NCBI RefSeq assembly: GCF_008017805.1
Contig: NZ_VRTT01000003.1
Coordinates: forward strand, 62,001 to 126,000
Reading direction: 5' to 3'
Length of the DNA stretch: 64,000 nucleotides
Source of the DNA: Paenibacillus sp. N3.4
Lineage (GTDB): Bacteria; Bacillota; Bacilli; Paenibacillales; NBRC-103111
Below, one piece after another: positions 27,865-36,639 of the stretch (within the stretch, counting starts at the first letter, position 1; each line of letters begins with the position of its first letter). Under the pieces are notes generated by a model. It was not told where the DNA came from and made no database searches. It was given only the letters and a program-made list of their open reading frames with translations. The position numbers were made by a program, and so were the translations under genes.

Positions 27865-28710
27865 TTAAGTACGGGCTGATTGACGATAGCGAAGCGGCGT
27901 CGTTTTCGTAATTTGGCGAAATACGCGGCCGAATTGGACGAGAGATCCAAAACCGACCTGTTCCGCAATTAAAATAACTTTGAATTTCGTGACGGTCAAT
28001 AGACGTTGAGCTTCTTGAACACGTACCAAATTGACGTATTCGACAAGTGAAAATCCTGTAATTTCTTTAAACATCCGACTTAAATAAGCGGGACTTATTT
28101 CGAACTGAACAGCCAATTCTTCCAGACGCATAGGCTCTGCGAAATGCGTATTGATGAACCGCACAATTGTCGATATTTTTCGGTGCAGTGGGGAGACATG
28201 TTCAGGAGAGACCATGGGATTCATACGAACGTATCGTGCCGTGAACAGAAGAAGCTCACTCAAATATTGTTTAAGGGCAAAGGTCTGCCCCAATTGCGAT
28301 TCCTTGGCTTCGTGAATTAATTTGGCGAGTATGTCTTCCACCAGGCGACGCGTCGGCAAATCCAGCCGTAGAACCGGGGTATCATGAGTGAAGGCATCGA
28401 GTAGAAAGGGGGCATCTTCTTGCCTATTTTCCAAGAAACGATCGTCAAAATTAATGACCACGCGCGCATGACCTAATTTATCGGAATCCGAAGTTGCATG
28501 CAGATCCCGCCGGTTTATGAGGACCAGTTCCCCTGGGAGAATCAAATAGGAGCGATCACGGATGAAATACATGCGCTCACCCTCATATAAATAATACAGC
28601 TCGTACATGTCATGCATGTGCTGCGTTCTTTCGAATAAACCAGTACGATGAATATGCTGGATATAAAAAGGTCCTTCATCTTCATTCCCGAAGGTGACTG
28701 TCTGCGACAT
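27865..28710 (-). CDS. AraC-family regulator with cupin sensor domain
   Basis: This 281-residue protein has an N-terminal AraC-binding cupin (HMHDMYELYYLYEGERMYF, LVLINRRDLHAT) and a C-terminal double helix-turn-helix (residues about 185-280: EPMRLEELAVQFEISPAYLS and LIAEQVGFGSLVQFGRVFR). The start has AAGGAGGC upstream. It is transcribed away from uxaE across a 178-base shared region, a usual arrangement for a local activator responding to a sugar or uronate. It probably controls uxaE and perhaps the xylosidase further on. Confidence 0.88.
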   Translation of the reverse strand: MSQTVTFGNEDEGPFYIQHIHRTGLFERTQHMHDMYELYYLYEGERMYFIRDRSYLILPGELVLINRRDLHATSDSDKLGHARVVINFDDRFLENRQEDAPFLLDAFTHDTPVLRLDLPTRRLVEDILAKLIHEAKESQLGQTFALKQYLSELLLFTARYVRMNPMVSPEHVSPLHRKISTIVRFINTHFAEPMRLEELAVQFEISPAYLSRMFKEITGFSLVEYVNLVRVQEAQRLLTVTKFKVILIAEQVGFGSLVQFGRVFRQITKTTPLRYRQSART

Positions 28711-28853
28711 TAAGGTGCCTCCTTATATGAAATGGTTTTCTTTGCAGTATACCATGATTTTAGTGAAAAATATGAATAGTTTTTATTGAAAATAGGAATA
28801 GATGAAGAGAAAATTTTCGTACCTTGCGATATGATGAATCTAATCATTCTTTT

Positions 28854-28869
28854 TAGCAAGCGTTTACGA
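28854..28869. promoter_or_regulatory. Catabolite-responsive element-like site upstream of uxaE
   Basis: TAGCAAGCGTTTACGA has the core AAGCGTTTAC and differs from the cre consensus at two symmetrical positions. It lies 19 bases before the uxaE ATG, a position suited to CcpA road-block repression. Confidence 0.55.
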
Positions 28870-28888
28870 AAATAAGGGAGGACTCACA

Positions 28889-30373
28889 ATGAAAACATTA
28901 ATCGAAGCTATCCAATCCGGAAATTTATCCGCATTCTCTTCACCTGATATGAAAGTGTATGCGCCATCATTTACACAAGTAGACGGCACTTCGCTTCTTT
29001 TGGTAAAGACAGAAGCAGGCAAGAAGCTTATCGCTGTAGGTGAAGGCAGCCTCTATGATCAACTAGATGGAGAAGCAGTTGATGGCGCAAAAGTAGCACC
29101 GCTTTCTCATGAAAATCGTTTGGTGCTTAACACGTTTTTGCCTTATACAGCTCCACAGGCGTTTGGTACACAAGTCGCCACAATGGGACTCGGAGACCGA
29201 CTTGGCATAGCTAGTCCCGGACATATTCAAACGATTCGCGGCAAGGACATTCGTCCTGTCTTGGCGCAGCAAAGCATTCGTGAGCTTGCACTGACAGGAC
29301 GCACGTATGAGGATGTACTCGATGCTGCTGCTTATGCAGTATTCCAAGAAGGCTACAAAGACGGCTATGGCGCTGACGGTGACCATTTGAAGAAAGAAGC
29401 GGATATCGAGTATGCTCTGCGTCTTGGCTTTACGATGTTGACACTCGATTGCTCTGAAAATATCGATAATACGATTGAATCGCTTTCCGAAACGGAAATT
29501 GCTGCGAAGTACGAGCAGTTGCCGGCACATGTACGTAGTCACTACGAGCAGCGCTACTTGGAAACCGCGGCTGACGTTCCTGGAGCCACATTGGATTATT
29601 CGCGTGAAGCGCTTCAGAAAGATGTCTTAATTTATGATGCAGCGATCAATTTCATGGAAGCTATTTATCGGAAGTATATCGCGACGCTTGATCGCGCTGT
29701 GGATTTCGAAATATCGATTGATGAAACCGCAACGCCAACCTCGCCTGAAGCGCATTATTTGGTGGCAAACGAGCTTCGCGAGCGCGGTGTTACGATTTTC
29801 AGTATGGCTCCGCGTTTCTGTGGGGAATTTCAGAAAGGCATTGACTACATTGGAGACATTGCGCAGTTTGAGCGTGAATTAGCCAGCCATGCGGCCATTG
29901 CCGTTCACTTTGAATATAAGCTAAGCATCCACTCCGGCAGCGATAAATTCAGCGTATTCCCGTTGATCGGACAATACACTAAGGGGCTATTTCATATCAA
30001 GACCGCAGGTACGAACTGGTTAGAAGCTGTTCGCGTTGTGGCCAAAGTGAATCCTTCTCTCTATCGTCGTATGCACCAATATGCGCTTGAACATTTTGAA
30101 GAAGCGACGGCATATTACCATGTAACAACCGACATTGATGCCATTGTGCCACTTGCAGATGTAACAGATGCTGAGCTTCCTAATTATATGGAAGAAAATA
30201 ATGCCCGCCAATTGCTGCACATCACCTATGGTTTGCTGCTGCAAGCGAAAAATGCCAATGGCAGCAAAACATTTGCTGACGAGTTCTTTCAAACGTTGGC
30301 TGATCAAGAAGACACCTTTGCTGCTGGTCTTCGCCATCACATTGGCAAGCATTTGGAACTGCTGGGTAAATAA
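28889..30373 (+). CDS. uxaE: Tagaturonate 3-epimerase family protein (UxaE)
   Basis: This 494-residue protein strongly resembles, from memory, the Thermotoga maritima D-tagaturonate epimerase: GDRLGIASPGHIQ (about residue 103), AQQSIRELALTGRTYEDVLD, FQEGYKDGYGADGDHLK and the later SIHSGSDKFSVFP and FHIKTAGTNWLEAV. The family is a metal-dependent TIM barrel that interconverts tagaturonate and fructuronate in hexuronate catabolism, cytoplasmic. It is divergent from the AraC gene and carries a cre-like site in its leader, so induction by uronates and glucose repression are plausible. No other uronate genes are nearby. Confidence 0.82.
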   Translation: MKTLIEAIQSGNLSAFSSPDMKVYAPSFTQVDGTSLLLVKTEAGKKLIAVGEGSLYDQLDGEAVDGAKVAPLSHENRLVLNTFLPYTAPQAFGTQVATMGLGDRLGIASPGHIQTIRGKDIRPVLAQQSIRELALTGRTYEDVLDAAAYAVFQEGYKDGYGADGDHLKKEADIEYALRLGFTMLTLDCSENIDNTIESLSETEIAAKYEQLPAHVRSHYEQRYLETAADVPGATLDYSREALQKDVLIYDAAINFMEAIYRKYIATLDRAVDFEISIDETATPTSPEAHYLVANELRERGVTIFSMAPRFCGEFQKGIDYIGDIAQFERELASHAAIAVHFEYKLSIHSGSDKFSVFPLIGQYTKGLFHIKTAGTNWLEAVRVVAKVNPSLYRRMHQYALEHFEEATAYYHVTTDIDAIVPLADVTDAELPNYMEENNARQLLHITYGLLLQAKNANGSKTFADEFFQTLADQEDTFAAGLRHHIGKHLELLGK

Positions 30374-30377
30374 AGAC

Positions 30378-30414
30378 AAAGCCGATCTCCTGACGTTAAG
30401 GAGGTCGGCTTTTT
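30378..30414 (+). terminator. Rho-independent terminator after uxaE
   Basis: AAGCCGATCTCCT pairs with AGGAGGTCGGCTT, followed by TTTTTT. Confidence 0.88.
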
Positions 30415-30420
30415 TGCGTG

Positions 30421-30720
30421 TTAGTAAGATAAGTGCCGATAGGCTGTAGGAGACATTGTTGTCCATCTTTTGAATTGTTTGCTAAACTGCGACAAATCTC
30501 TGTAGCCTAGCTGATCAGCAATTTGTTCGATAGACAGAGCTGGGTCCATGAGCAGCAATTTCCCTTTACGAAGCTTGATCATGCTCACATATTGGCGCGG
30601 CGAGATCCCGTATGCTTTTTGAAACACGCGATTGCAATGCGTGGGGCTGTAGCCCAAGTACTCCGCAAGCTGCTCAATCCCTAACGGCTCGGCTGAATGG
30701 CTGCTGTTTTCATCACTTTG
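30421..30720 (-). pseudogene. Remnant of an AraC-family regulator (DNA-binding half only)
   Basis: The open frame from 30720 to 30421 encodes about 98 residues and covers nearly the whole AraC double helix-turn-helix: GIEQLAEYLGYSPTHCNRVF, then LSIEQIADQLGYRDLSQFS and PTAYRHLSY at the end. There is no sensor domain, no ATG and no ribosome binding site; the first usable TTG (30657) would remove most of the first helix-turn-helix. It was probably a regulator of the adjacent xylosidase whose 5' part was lost. Expression as a free DNA-binding domain cannot be excluded. Confidence 0.7.
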
Positions 30721-30816
30721 CTATGGCTAAGTATATCACGACTGCCAGATAATCGATGTATCTTTTGTCCAAATGTTAGCAAGTTTTGCCCATGGGAATA
30801 AGGATGAGGTGATCAT

Positions 30817-32982
30817 ATGATTAGGGCATATGATCATGAAGGGAGCAACTATTTCATGCCTGCTAACTCATTTTTTAATGCCCATCATTCTCCAATCGGG
30901 GCGTTTGCAAGCTTCACGCTTGGATTCCCAGGTAAGAAAGGGGGATTTGACCTAGAGCAAGGACGTCCGCCAGAACAGAACCTTTATATCGGTCTGGAAG
31001 CCGCGCAAGGCAACACCTACGAGGCTCTGCCTTTTTTTGAATATAAAGAGGGAGAAGATGAGAGTCAACGTTATGACATCGATAACCCGGACCCGAATCC
31101 GAATAAACTTAAAATTGTTTTTCCTTTTGCGCATGAAGCCTTACAAAGGCAATTTCAGGTCGGTACGGATACTTGGTCGGCGGGTGACTTGACCTTTCGT
31201 CTCATTTCGCAAGTTCAGTCTGTGCCCGATCCTCGCTCCGCGACGGATGATGAGCTTCGTCTTGCCTTGGTACCGGCTGTTCTTGCTGAAATCACGGTGG
31301 ATAATACGAAAGGGAACGCTTCAAGACGCATGTTTTTTGGTTATGAAGGGTCAGATCCTTACAGCTCGATGCGTCGATTGGATGACACGATAGATGGGGC
31401 GGCAGGTGTAGGTCAAGGTCGGATCACCGCGATTGTGTCTAGAGATCCGGAGGTTCGTTCAGCGTTGCATTTTAGTCTGGAAGATATTTTGACTGTGCAT
31501 CCGATTGAAAATTTGACCTTTGGACTGGGTGCTGTAGGTGCGCTTTTTGCAGATACGCCTGCTGGCCAGAAACGGACGTATCGCTTTGCGCTGTGTTTCC
31601 ATCGTTCCGGTATTGTTACAGCAGGTCATGACGCAACGTATTTGTATGCCCGTCTATTTACAAATATTGAAGCTGTGGCAAGCTACGCCTTGGAGCATTT
31701 TGAAGAGTTGTCAGCTCTTGCCGATCAAAGTAATGAGCGTATTGCAGCTTCGCGATTATCTGATGAACAGAAGTACATGCTGTCTCATGCGATTCGGAGC
31801 TACTATGGCAGCACACAGCTATTGGAAATGGATGATGAGCCGTTCTGGGTTGTAAATGAAGGAGAATATCGGATGATGAACACGTTCGATCTCACGGTTG
31901 ATCAGCTATTCTATGAACTCGAATTGAATCCCTGGACGGTTAAAAATGAGCTTGATATGTTTGCCAAACGCTACAGGTATGAGGATCGGGTATGTTTTCC
32001 AGGTGATGCTGCCGAGTATCCGGGAGGCATTAGCTTTACGCATGATATGGGCGTGGCCAATACACTTTCAAGACCAAGCTATTCTTCTTACGAACTGTAT
32101 GGACTGCATGGTTGTTTTTCTCACATGACACATGAGCAGTTGGTCAACTGGATTTTATGCGGCGCTGTCTATATCGAAAAAACAGGGGATCAGTCGTGGC
32201 TGGAGCAAAACATACCAATCTTCGAGCAGTGTTTGCAAAGTATGTTAAATAGGGATCATCCGGATCCAGCTGTACGCAACGGGATTATGGCGCTCGACAG
32301 TACCCGTACAATGGGTGGAGCGGAAATCACCACCTACGACAGTTTGGACGTTTCGTTGGGGCAGGCGCGAAATAACATCTATCTGGCTGGGAAGTGTTGG
32401 GCTTCTTACGTAGCGATGGAGCGGATTTTTAACAAAAATGGTCGTGAAGATCTTGCGCGAATGGCTGCTGACCAGGCATTGAAATGTGCAACGACGCTCG
32501 TTGGATTTGTAACCGATGGAGGCTATATTCCCGCCGTTATCGGCGAAGGGAATGATTCCAAGATTATACCTGCGATAGAGTGTCTCGTATTTCCTTACTT
32601 TACAGGGTGCACGGCTGCTCTCGATGAGAATGGCCGTTACGGCTTTTACATCCAGGCGTTGAAGAAGCATCTTGCGACCGTCCTTGTTCCTGGGATTTGT
32701 TTGTTTCCTGATGGGGGCTGGAAGCTTTCATCGACAAGCAACAATTCATGGCTGAGCAAAATCTACCTGTGCCAATTCGTAGCGCGTCAAATTTTGGGAC
32801 TTCCTTGGGATGAACAAGGAGCGGCGGCAGACGCTGCACACGTCGCATGGCTCACGCATCCGAAGCTGAGTTTCTGGAGCTGGAGCGATCAAATCCTGTC
32901 AGGTGAAATTCTGGGGAGCAAATATTATCCCCGCGGCGTGACCAGCATCCTTTGGCTGCAAGAAGACCGTTATAAGGCTTAG
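30817..32982 (+). CDS. GH52 beta-xylosidase
   Basis: This 721-residue protein is very similar to the Geobacillus stearothermophilus GH52 enzyme XynB2, with FFNAHHSPIGAFASFTLGFP at the N-terminus and WSDQILSGEILGSKYYPRG near the C-terminus. Both catalytic residues of that enzyme have counterparts after correcting for the 13-residue longer N-terminus: the nucleophile Glu348 in VNEGEYRMMN and the acid/base Asp508 in TTYDSLDVSLG. No signal peptide is seen, so it hydrolyses imported xylo-oligosaccharides in the cytoplasm. The ATG 30817 has GGATGAGG upstream; ATG 30856 would match the Geobacillus start. The transporter for xylo-oligosaccharides is not in the window. Confidence 0.95.
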   Translation: MIRAYDHEGSNYFMPANSFFNAHHSPIGAFASFTLGFPGKKGGFDLEQGRPPEQNLYIGLEAAQGNTYEALPFFEYKEGEDESQRYDIDNPDPNPNKLKIVFPFAHEALQRQFQVGTDTWSAGDLTFRLISQVQSVPDPRSATDDELRLALVPAVLAEITVDNTKGNASRRMFFGYEGSDPYSSMRRLDDTIDGAAGVGQGRITAIVSRDPEVRSALHFSLEDILTVHPIENLTFGLGAVGALFADTPAGQKRTYRFALCFHRSGIVTAGHDATYLYARLFTNIEAVASYALEHFEELSALADQSNERIAASRLSDEQKYMLSHAIRSYYGSTQLLEMDDEPFWVVNEGEYRMMNTFDLTVDQLFYELELNPWTVKNELDMFAKRYRYEDRVCFPGDAAEYPGGISFTHDMGVANTLSRPSYSSYELYGLHGCFSHMTHEQLVNWILCGAVYIEKTGDQSWLEQNIPIFEQCLQSMLNRDHPDPAVRNGIMALDSTRTMGGAEITTYDSLDVSLGQARNNIYLAGKCWASYVAMERIFNKNGREDLARMAADQALKCATTLVGFVTDGGYIPAVIGEGNDSKIIPAIECLVFPYFTGCTAALDENGRYGFYIQALKKHLATVLVPGICLFPDGGWKLSSTSNNSWLSKIYLCQFVARQILGLPWDEQGAAADAAHVAWLTHPKLSFWSWSDQILSGEILGSKYYPRGVTSILWLQEDRYKA

Positions 32983-33007
32983 CCTAGTCAGGCTTCACAC
33001 CTACAAC

Positions 33008-33052
33008 AAAAAACCAGTCGCCACTCCAAGTTTGAGCGGTTGACTGGTTTTT
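33008..33052. terminator. Bidirectional terminator between the GH52 gene and the small minus-strand genes
   Basis: AAAAACCAGTC pairs with GACTGGTTTTT around a long inner region; both strands end in a T-run. Confidence 0.8.
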
Positions 33053-33064
33053 CCATGCGCAAAT

Positions 33065-33364
33065 TTACTGATTCAGTGGCTCGTTTCGTTTATCGTCTTC
33101 GCCGGGATAGTCTCGTTTAATACCTGCGTGGAGTTCACGATTCTCGTAGGAGAATTGATTAGGCGGACGTTGATCTTTACGCCACGGCGTGCTTTTGCCC
33201 AGGGATTCGGTGTTCAGGCTTGTGCCGTAAGGACCTTCAGGAAATTCCTCGGCAATCAAGTCATTTCGCTGTGATTCAACCGTCTCCAGATCTGTGTACG
33301 CATCTCGATTTTCATCAATGAAGCCTGCTGATCGTCGATTTTCTTCATGTGATTCGGCACTCAT
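33065..33364 (-). CDS. Small hydrophilic protein of unknown function
   Basis: This 99-residue, highly charged protein contains few hydrophobic residues (MSAESHEENRRSAGFID at the start, RDYPGEDDKRNEP near the end). An AGGAGGC site lies seven bases before the ATG, and a terminator follows, so expression is likely. The composition suggests a disordered protein such as those packed in spores or induced in the late stationary phase. I do not recognise a family. Confidence 0.65.
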   Translation of the reverse strand: MSAESHEENRRSAGFIDENRDAYTDLETVESQRNDLIAEEFPEGPYGTSLNTESLGKSTPWRKDQRPPNQFSYENRELHAGIKRDYPGEDDKRNEPLNQ

Positions 33365-33422
33365 GGAAGAAGCCTCCTAATTTAGGTTGCTAAAGCTTTT
33401 TCCAGTGTCCCCCGTCATGCCT

Positions 33423-33716
33423 TTAAATATCCGTGAAATGAATAGAACCAATAATTTGCGATAAAAATTCAACAAGTTCTGCAGCTTGTTCTTCATTAAG
33501 CTTGAAAGCATACTCGATATAGCCATCTTCAGCCAAATCATCCGGCCCGATGACTGCGCTCCGTCCTGATTGCAGATCGATTACGAGTTTCTTGCCAAAG
33601 TAGCGGGTTGTCGTCATAATCGCGAGATCAAAACGATGCAGCGCTTCGCCTATAAAACAAACAAAACGTGTCGTTGTTTCTTCCTGATGGTCGTATAAAA
33701 AGTCGTAATCAGACAT
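33423..33716 (-). CDS. DUF3055 family protein
   Basis: This 97-residue protein starts at ATG 33716 (MSDYDFLYDHQEETTTRF) with GGAGAG upstream; the longer frame to 33851 has no ribosome binding site. It shows the pattern RFVCFIGEALHRFDLAI, VIDLQSGRSAVIGPDDL and YIEYAFKLNEEQAAEL typical of DUF3055, a small Firmicutes family of unknown function. It lies 58 bases downstream of the preceding hydrophilic protein gene on the same strand. Confidence 0.78.
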   Translation of the reverse strand: MSDYDFLYDHQEETTTRFVCFIGEALHRFDLAIMTTTRYFGKKLVIDLQSGRSAVIGPDDLAEDGYIEYAFKLNEEQAAELVEFLSQIIGSIHFTDI

Positions 33717-33785
33717 AAGGGCTCTCCATTCTCTTTCTAGTATAAACCTATTATACCTGAAAGAGGCTCGTCTACAAAACACATC

Positions 33786-33871
33786 TTGCGCCCATCTGAC
33801 AAACATGGTATGATTTGGATATTGGAAAAAGGAAGCACCTTCTCCGCGCATGCGCAGAGAGGGTGCTTTTT
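33786..33871 (+). promoter_or_regulatory. Promoter followed by a terminator-like hairpin (possible attenuator) before the HRDC gene
   Basis: TTGCGC (33786-33791) and TATGAT (33809-33814) are 17 bases apart. A long symmetrical hairpin follows at 33834-33867 (AGCACC, TCTC, GCGC paired with GCGC, GAGA, GGTGCT), then TTTTT. Transcripts would end after about 50 bases unless read through into the gene at 33915. Confidence 0.65.
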
Positions 33872-33914
33872 CGTTTTTCTGAAACTATTTCAAGTACGAT
33901 TTGGAGGAGATGGC

Positions 33915-34928
33915 ATGAACGTCGTATTTCTAAACACATTAGAGAAAGAAGCGGGGGATAATCGGGTTCAATCTGCGCAAGTATCGATTGGAGAATCCCA
34001 AGGAATCTGGCACGTTTTTTGGAATGAGCCTAATGGTGCCGGTAGTATGCAGCAGGATCAGTGGTATCAAGGGATTAGCTGGGATGAAATGCTGAGTTCT
34101 TTCCGACAAGGTCTGAGGGAAAAAGTGCGTCATGGCTACAGGCCGCTTGTGCATACAGATTTGGAATCTGCCCAAGCACTGTCAGGGAAAGCCAAAATGA
34201 CGCAAATGCTGACGTATTATTGCGAAGAACATCCGAGTGAGGACGTGTTCGAAACGCTCCGCGCCTGGAGACGCGAACAAGCTGCTCGCGAAGGCAAAGC
34301 GCCTTATATTCTCGCAACGAATCGTGTACTGCGTATGATCTCGGTCTTCTTGCCCCAAAGCAAAGAAGAGCTTCAACAAATTCCAGGCTTCGGGGAGCAG
34401 AAGACGGCGATGTACGCGGCCGATGTGCTGGCGCTAACCGCTGAGCATACACGTACGAACGGATTTCCTTTGGATTGGGTGGCCAAGAGCGTCGACACAG
34501 CTAAGTTTGAGGCGTGGCTTCTCGCACAGAAGGAGCAAAAGCTGCGCATGGAGCTGGACCGTGAGGCCAGCAAGCGCAAGCTGCTTGAGACCGTCGCAGG
34601 AGGCGGCAGCCTCGCTGACCTGCAAGCGGTATTAACGATGCCGCGCAGAGAGCTGTTGCTGTGGGTGGAAGATCTGGAGCGGGAGGGCTATGACATGGAC
34701 CCGATAGTTGAAGTGGAACTTGCCGCTGTTCCGGAAGAAGAACAGATTAAAGCATGGAATGCCTTCGAGACGGAAGGAGATCGCTATTTGAAACCGGTGC
34801 TGCAGCGTATTACCGGTACAGAGGAGCTCAAGGGCAAAGAGCTCGATCGGGCCTATGAGTGGCTGCGATTGCTCCGTCTGCGCTTCCGGCGCGAGAAGGA
34901 GAGTCTGGCTTCTCAAGCAGCCAGCTAA
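33915..34928 (+). CDS. HRDC-domain protein of unknown function
   Basis: This protein has 337 residues from ATG 33915 (GGAGGAGA upstream). The N-terminal 110 residues are of unknown fold. Residues about 112-180 form an HRDC domain (LRAWRREQAAREGKAPYIL, QIPGFGEQKTAMYA), the helical nucleic-acid-binding module of RecQ helicases and RNase D. The rest is helical and charged, with no helicase or nuclease domain. It probably binds DNA or RNA as an accessory protein. Comparable HRDC-only proteins are common in Paenibacillus. The preceding hairpin may attenuate it. Confidence 0.78.
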   Translation: MNVVFLNTLEKEAGDNRVQSAQVSIGESQGIWHVFWNEPNGAGSMQQDQWYQGISWDEMLSSFRQGLREKVRHGYRPLVHTDLESAQALSGKAKMTQMLTYYCEEHPSEDVFETLRAWRREQAAREGKAPYILATNRVLRMISVFLPQSKEELQQIPGFGEQKTAMYAADVLALTAEHTRTNGFPLDWVAKSVDTAKFEAWLLAQKEQKLRMELDREASKRKLLETVAGGGSLADLQAVLTMPRRELLLWVEDLEREGYDMDPIVEVELAAVPEEEQIKAWNAFETEGDRYLKPVLQRITGTEELKGKELDRAYEWLRLLRLRFRREKESLASQAAS

Positions 34929-34974
34929 GAAGATTGACAGGGATATAGCTTTGTGATTAAATGATCATTAATCT

Positions 34975-35281
34975 AAATACGATTAAAGCGATGACGGACA
35001 TGGGCGTTGCCCTGAGTAGGAGAAATGCCTCTGCTGCAGAGAGTCGGTGTAAGGTGCAAACCGATGCAAGCATACATCCGAATTACAGTTCTGAGTAGGT
35101 GAAGGGAACGTGCTCGTAAGAAGCACCAGTAGCTTTTACCCGGCATTTATTTGTCGTTAACGATCTAAGTGAAAGAGAATCTTGGCGGGCTTCTAAGCTG
35201 CAGCGAAGGCATCTCTTTAATTAGGGTGGTACCGCGAGACAACCTTCTCGTCCCTTTGGGGACGAGAAGGTTGTCTTTTTG
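34975..35281 (+). ncRNA. T-box leader of tyrS
   Basis: The diagnostic T-box sequence AGGGTGGTACCGCG is at 35224-35237. A terminator hairpin follows (GACAACCTTCTCGTCCC paired with GGGACGAGAAGGTTGTC, then TTTTT). Upstream are the stem I region with an AGTAGG element and a TAC triplet at about 35091 that fits a tyrosine specifier codon. Uncharged tRNA-Tyr should stabilise antitermination. Confidence 0.93.
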
Positions 35282-35307
35282 TTTTTCACGCTAGGGGAGG
35301 GATATCG

Positions 35308-36567
35308 ATGTCAACATGGAATCAGCTTACACAGGATCAGCAGCAGGAGGTTGAACGACAACTGCTTGTCATCAAACGCGGAGTCGCCGATATTGTGCCG
35401 GAAGAGGCTCTTAAACAGAAAATTATTCAAACCGTCGTCACAGGCAAGCCGCTTAAAGTAAAGCTCGGCCTAGATCCATCCGCACCGGATATTCACATCG
35501 GCCATACCGTCGTTCTCCAGAAGCTACGCCAGTTTCAAGACTTGGGACATGAGGTTCAGCTCATTATTGGCGATTACACAGGACGCATCGGCGATCCAAC
35601 CGGCAAGTCTGAAACGCGCAAGCAATTGACGGAGGAAGATGTTAAGCGTAATGCGCAAACGTATCAAACGCAGTTGTCCAAAATATTAGATATCCGTAAA
35701 ACAACCTTCTACTATAACTCCGCTTGGCTCGGAGAGCTGAAATTCGATGATGTTTTGAAGCTGGCAGGTAAAGTTACGGTTGCACGTATGCTGGAGCGAG
35801 ATGATTTTGCCAAAAGATACGCCAATCATCAACCTATTCATGTGCACGAATTTTTCTACCCCCTGATGCAAGGGTATGATTCAGTCTCTTTGCAAAGCGA
35901 TATTGAGTTGGGTGGAACCGATCAAACATTCAATATTTTGATGGGGCGAACGCTGCAAAACGCTTATGAGAGGGAAGATGGGCAAATCGCTATCTTGATG
36001 CCGCTGCTCGAAGGCTTGGATGGCGTACAGAAAATGAGTAAAAGCTTACGGAATTACATTGGCATTGATGAGCAGCCTAACGAAATTTTTGGCAAAACGA
36101 TGTCTATCCCAGACACGCTTATGCTCAAATACTATGAGTTAACAACGTCTATTTCTAATGAGTCTCTTGATGAACTCCGACAAAAACTAGATGCTGGCAC
36201 GCTGCATCCGAAAGATGCCAAGATGCAACTGGCGAAGGTTTATGTGCAGATGTATCATGGTGATCAAGCGGCGGCGGAGGCAGAACAGCATTTCATCACG
36301 GTATTTCAAAAACGAGCCTTGCCGAATGAAATCGACGAAGTTCAATTTGACAGCAGCGAACTGGATATGGGTGGAATCTCTATAATCAACCTATTAGTCG
36401 CGATAGGGCTGCAATCCAGCAAAGGAGAAGCACGGCGAAGTGTTGAACAAGGTGCCGTCAAAATAAATGAGCTGAGGATTGCTAACATCCATGAACAAAT
36501 TCTCCTGCAGGATGGAGATATCATTCAAGTCGGCAAACGGAAAATCGTTAAAGTGAGACTAGGTTAA
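35308..36567 (+). CDS. tyrS: Tyrosyl-tRNA synthetase
   Basis: This is a 419-residue class I synthetase that attaches tyrosine to tRNA-Tyr. The HIGH motif is at residues 63-66 (DIHIGHTVVL) and the KMSKS motif in VQKMSKSLRN near residue 237. A C-terminal S4 RNA-binding domain (ISIINLLVAIGLQSSKGEA) ends the protein. The ATG follows GGGGAGGG. Transcription is controlled by the T-box immediately upstream and closed by a terminator at 36573-36621. Its KMSKS spelling groups it with the TyrZ-like rather than the KFGKT-type enzyme. Confidence 0.96.
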   Translation: MSTWNQLTQDQQQEVERQLLVIKRGVADIVPEEALKQKIIQTVVTGKPLKVKLGLDPSAPDIHIGHTVVLQKLRQFQDLGHEVQLIIGDYTGRIGDPTGKSETRKQLTEEDVKRNAQTYQTQLSKILDIRKTTFYYNSAWLGELKFDDVLKLAGKVTVARMLERDDFAKRYANHQPIHVHEFFYPLMQGYDSVSLQSDIELGGTDQTFNILMGRTLQNAYEREDGQIAILMPLLEGLDGVQKMSKSLRNYIGIDEQPNEIFGKTMSIPDTLMLKYYELTTSISNESLDELRQKLDAGTLHPKDAKMQLAKVYVQMYHGDQAAAEAEQHFITVFQKRALPNEIDEVQFDSSELDMGGISIINLLVAIGLQSSKGEARRSVEQGAVKINELRIANIHEQILLQDGDIIQVGKRKIVKVRLG

Positions 36568-36572
36568 AAGAT

Positions 36573-36621
36573 AAAAGGGCCCTTGATAGCAGATTACTGC
36601 TTCAAGAAGCCCTTTTATTTT
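36573..36621 (+). terminator. tyrS terminator
   Basis: AAAAGGGC (36573-36580) pairs with GCCCTTTT (36609-36616), with an inner stem, followed by ATTTTT. Confidence 0.8.
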
Positions 36622-36639
36622 TAGGTAGGAAGATGAATT

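Noticed and set aside
27607-27879. 90-residue frame after the SLH gene
   Set aside because: It begins inside a terminator stem and has no ribosome binding site or protein-like composition.
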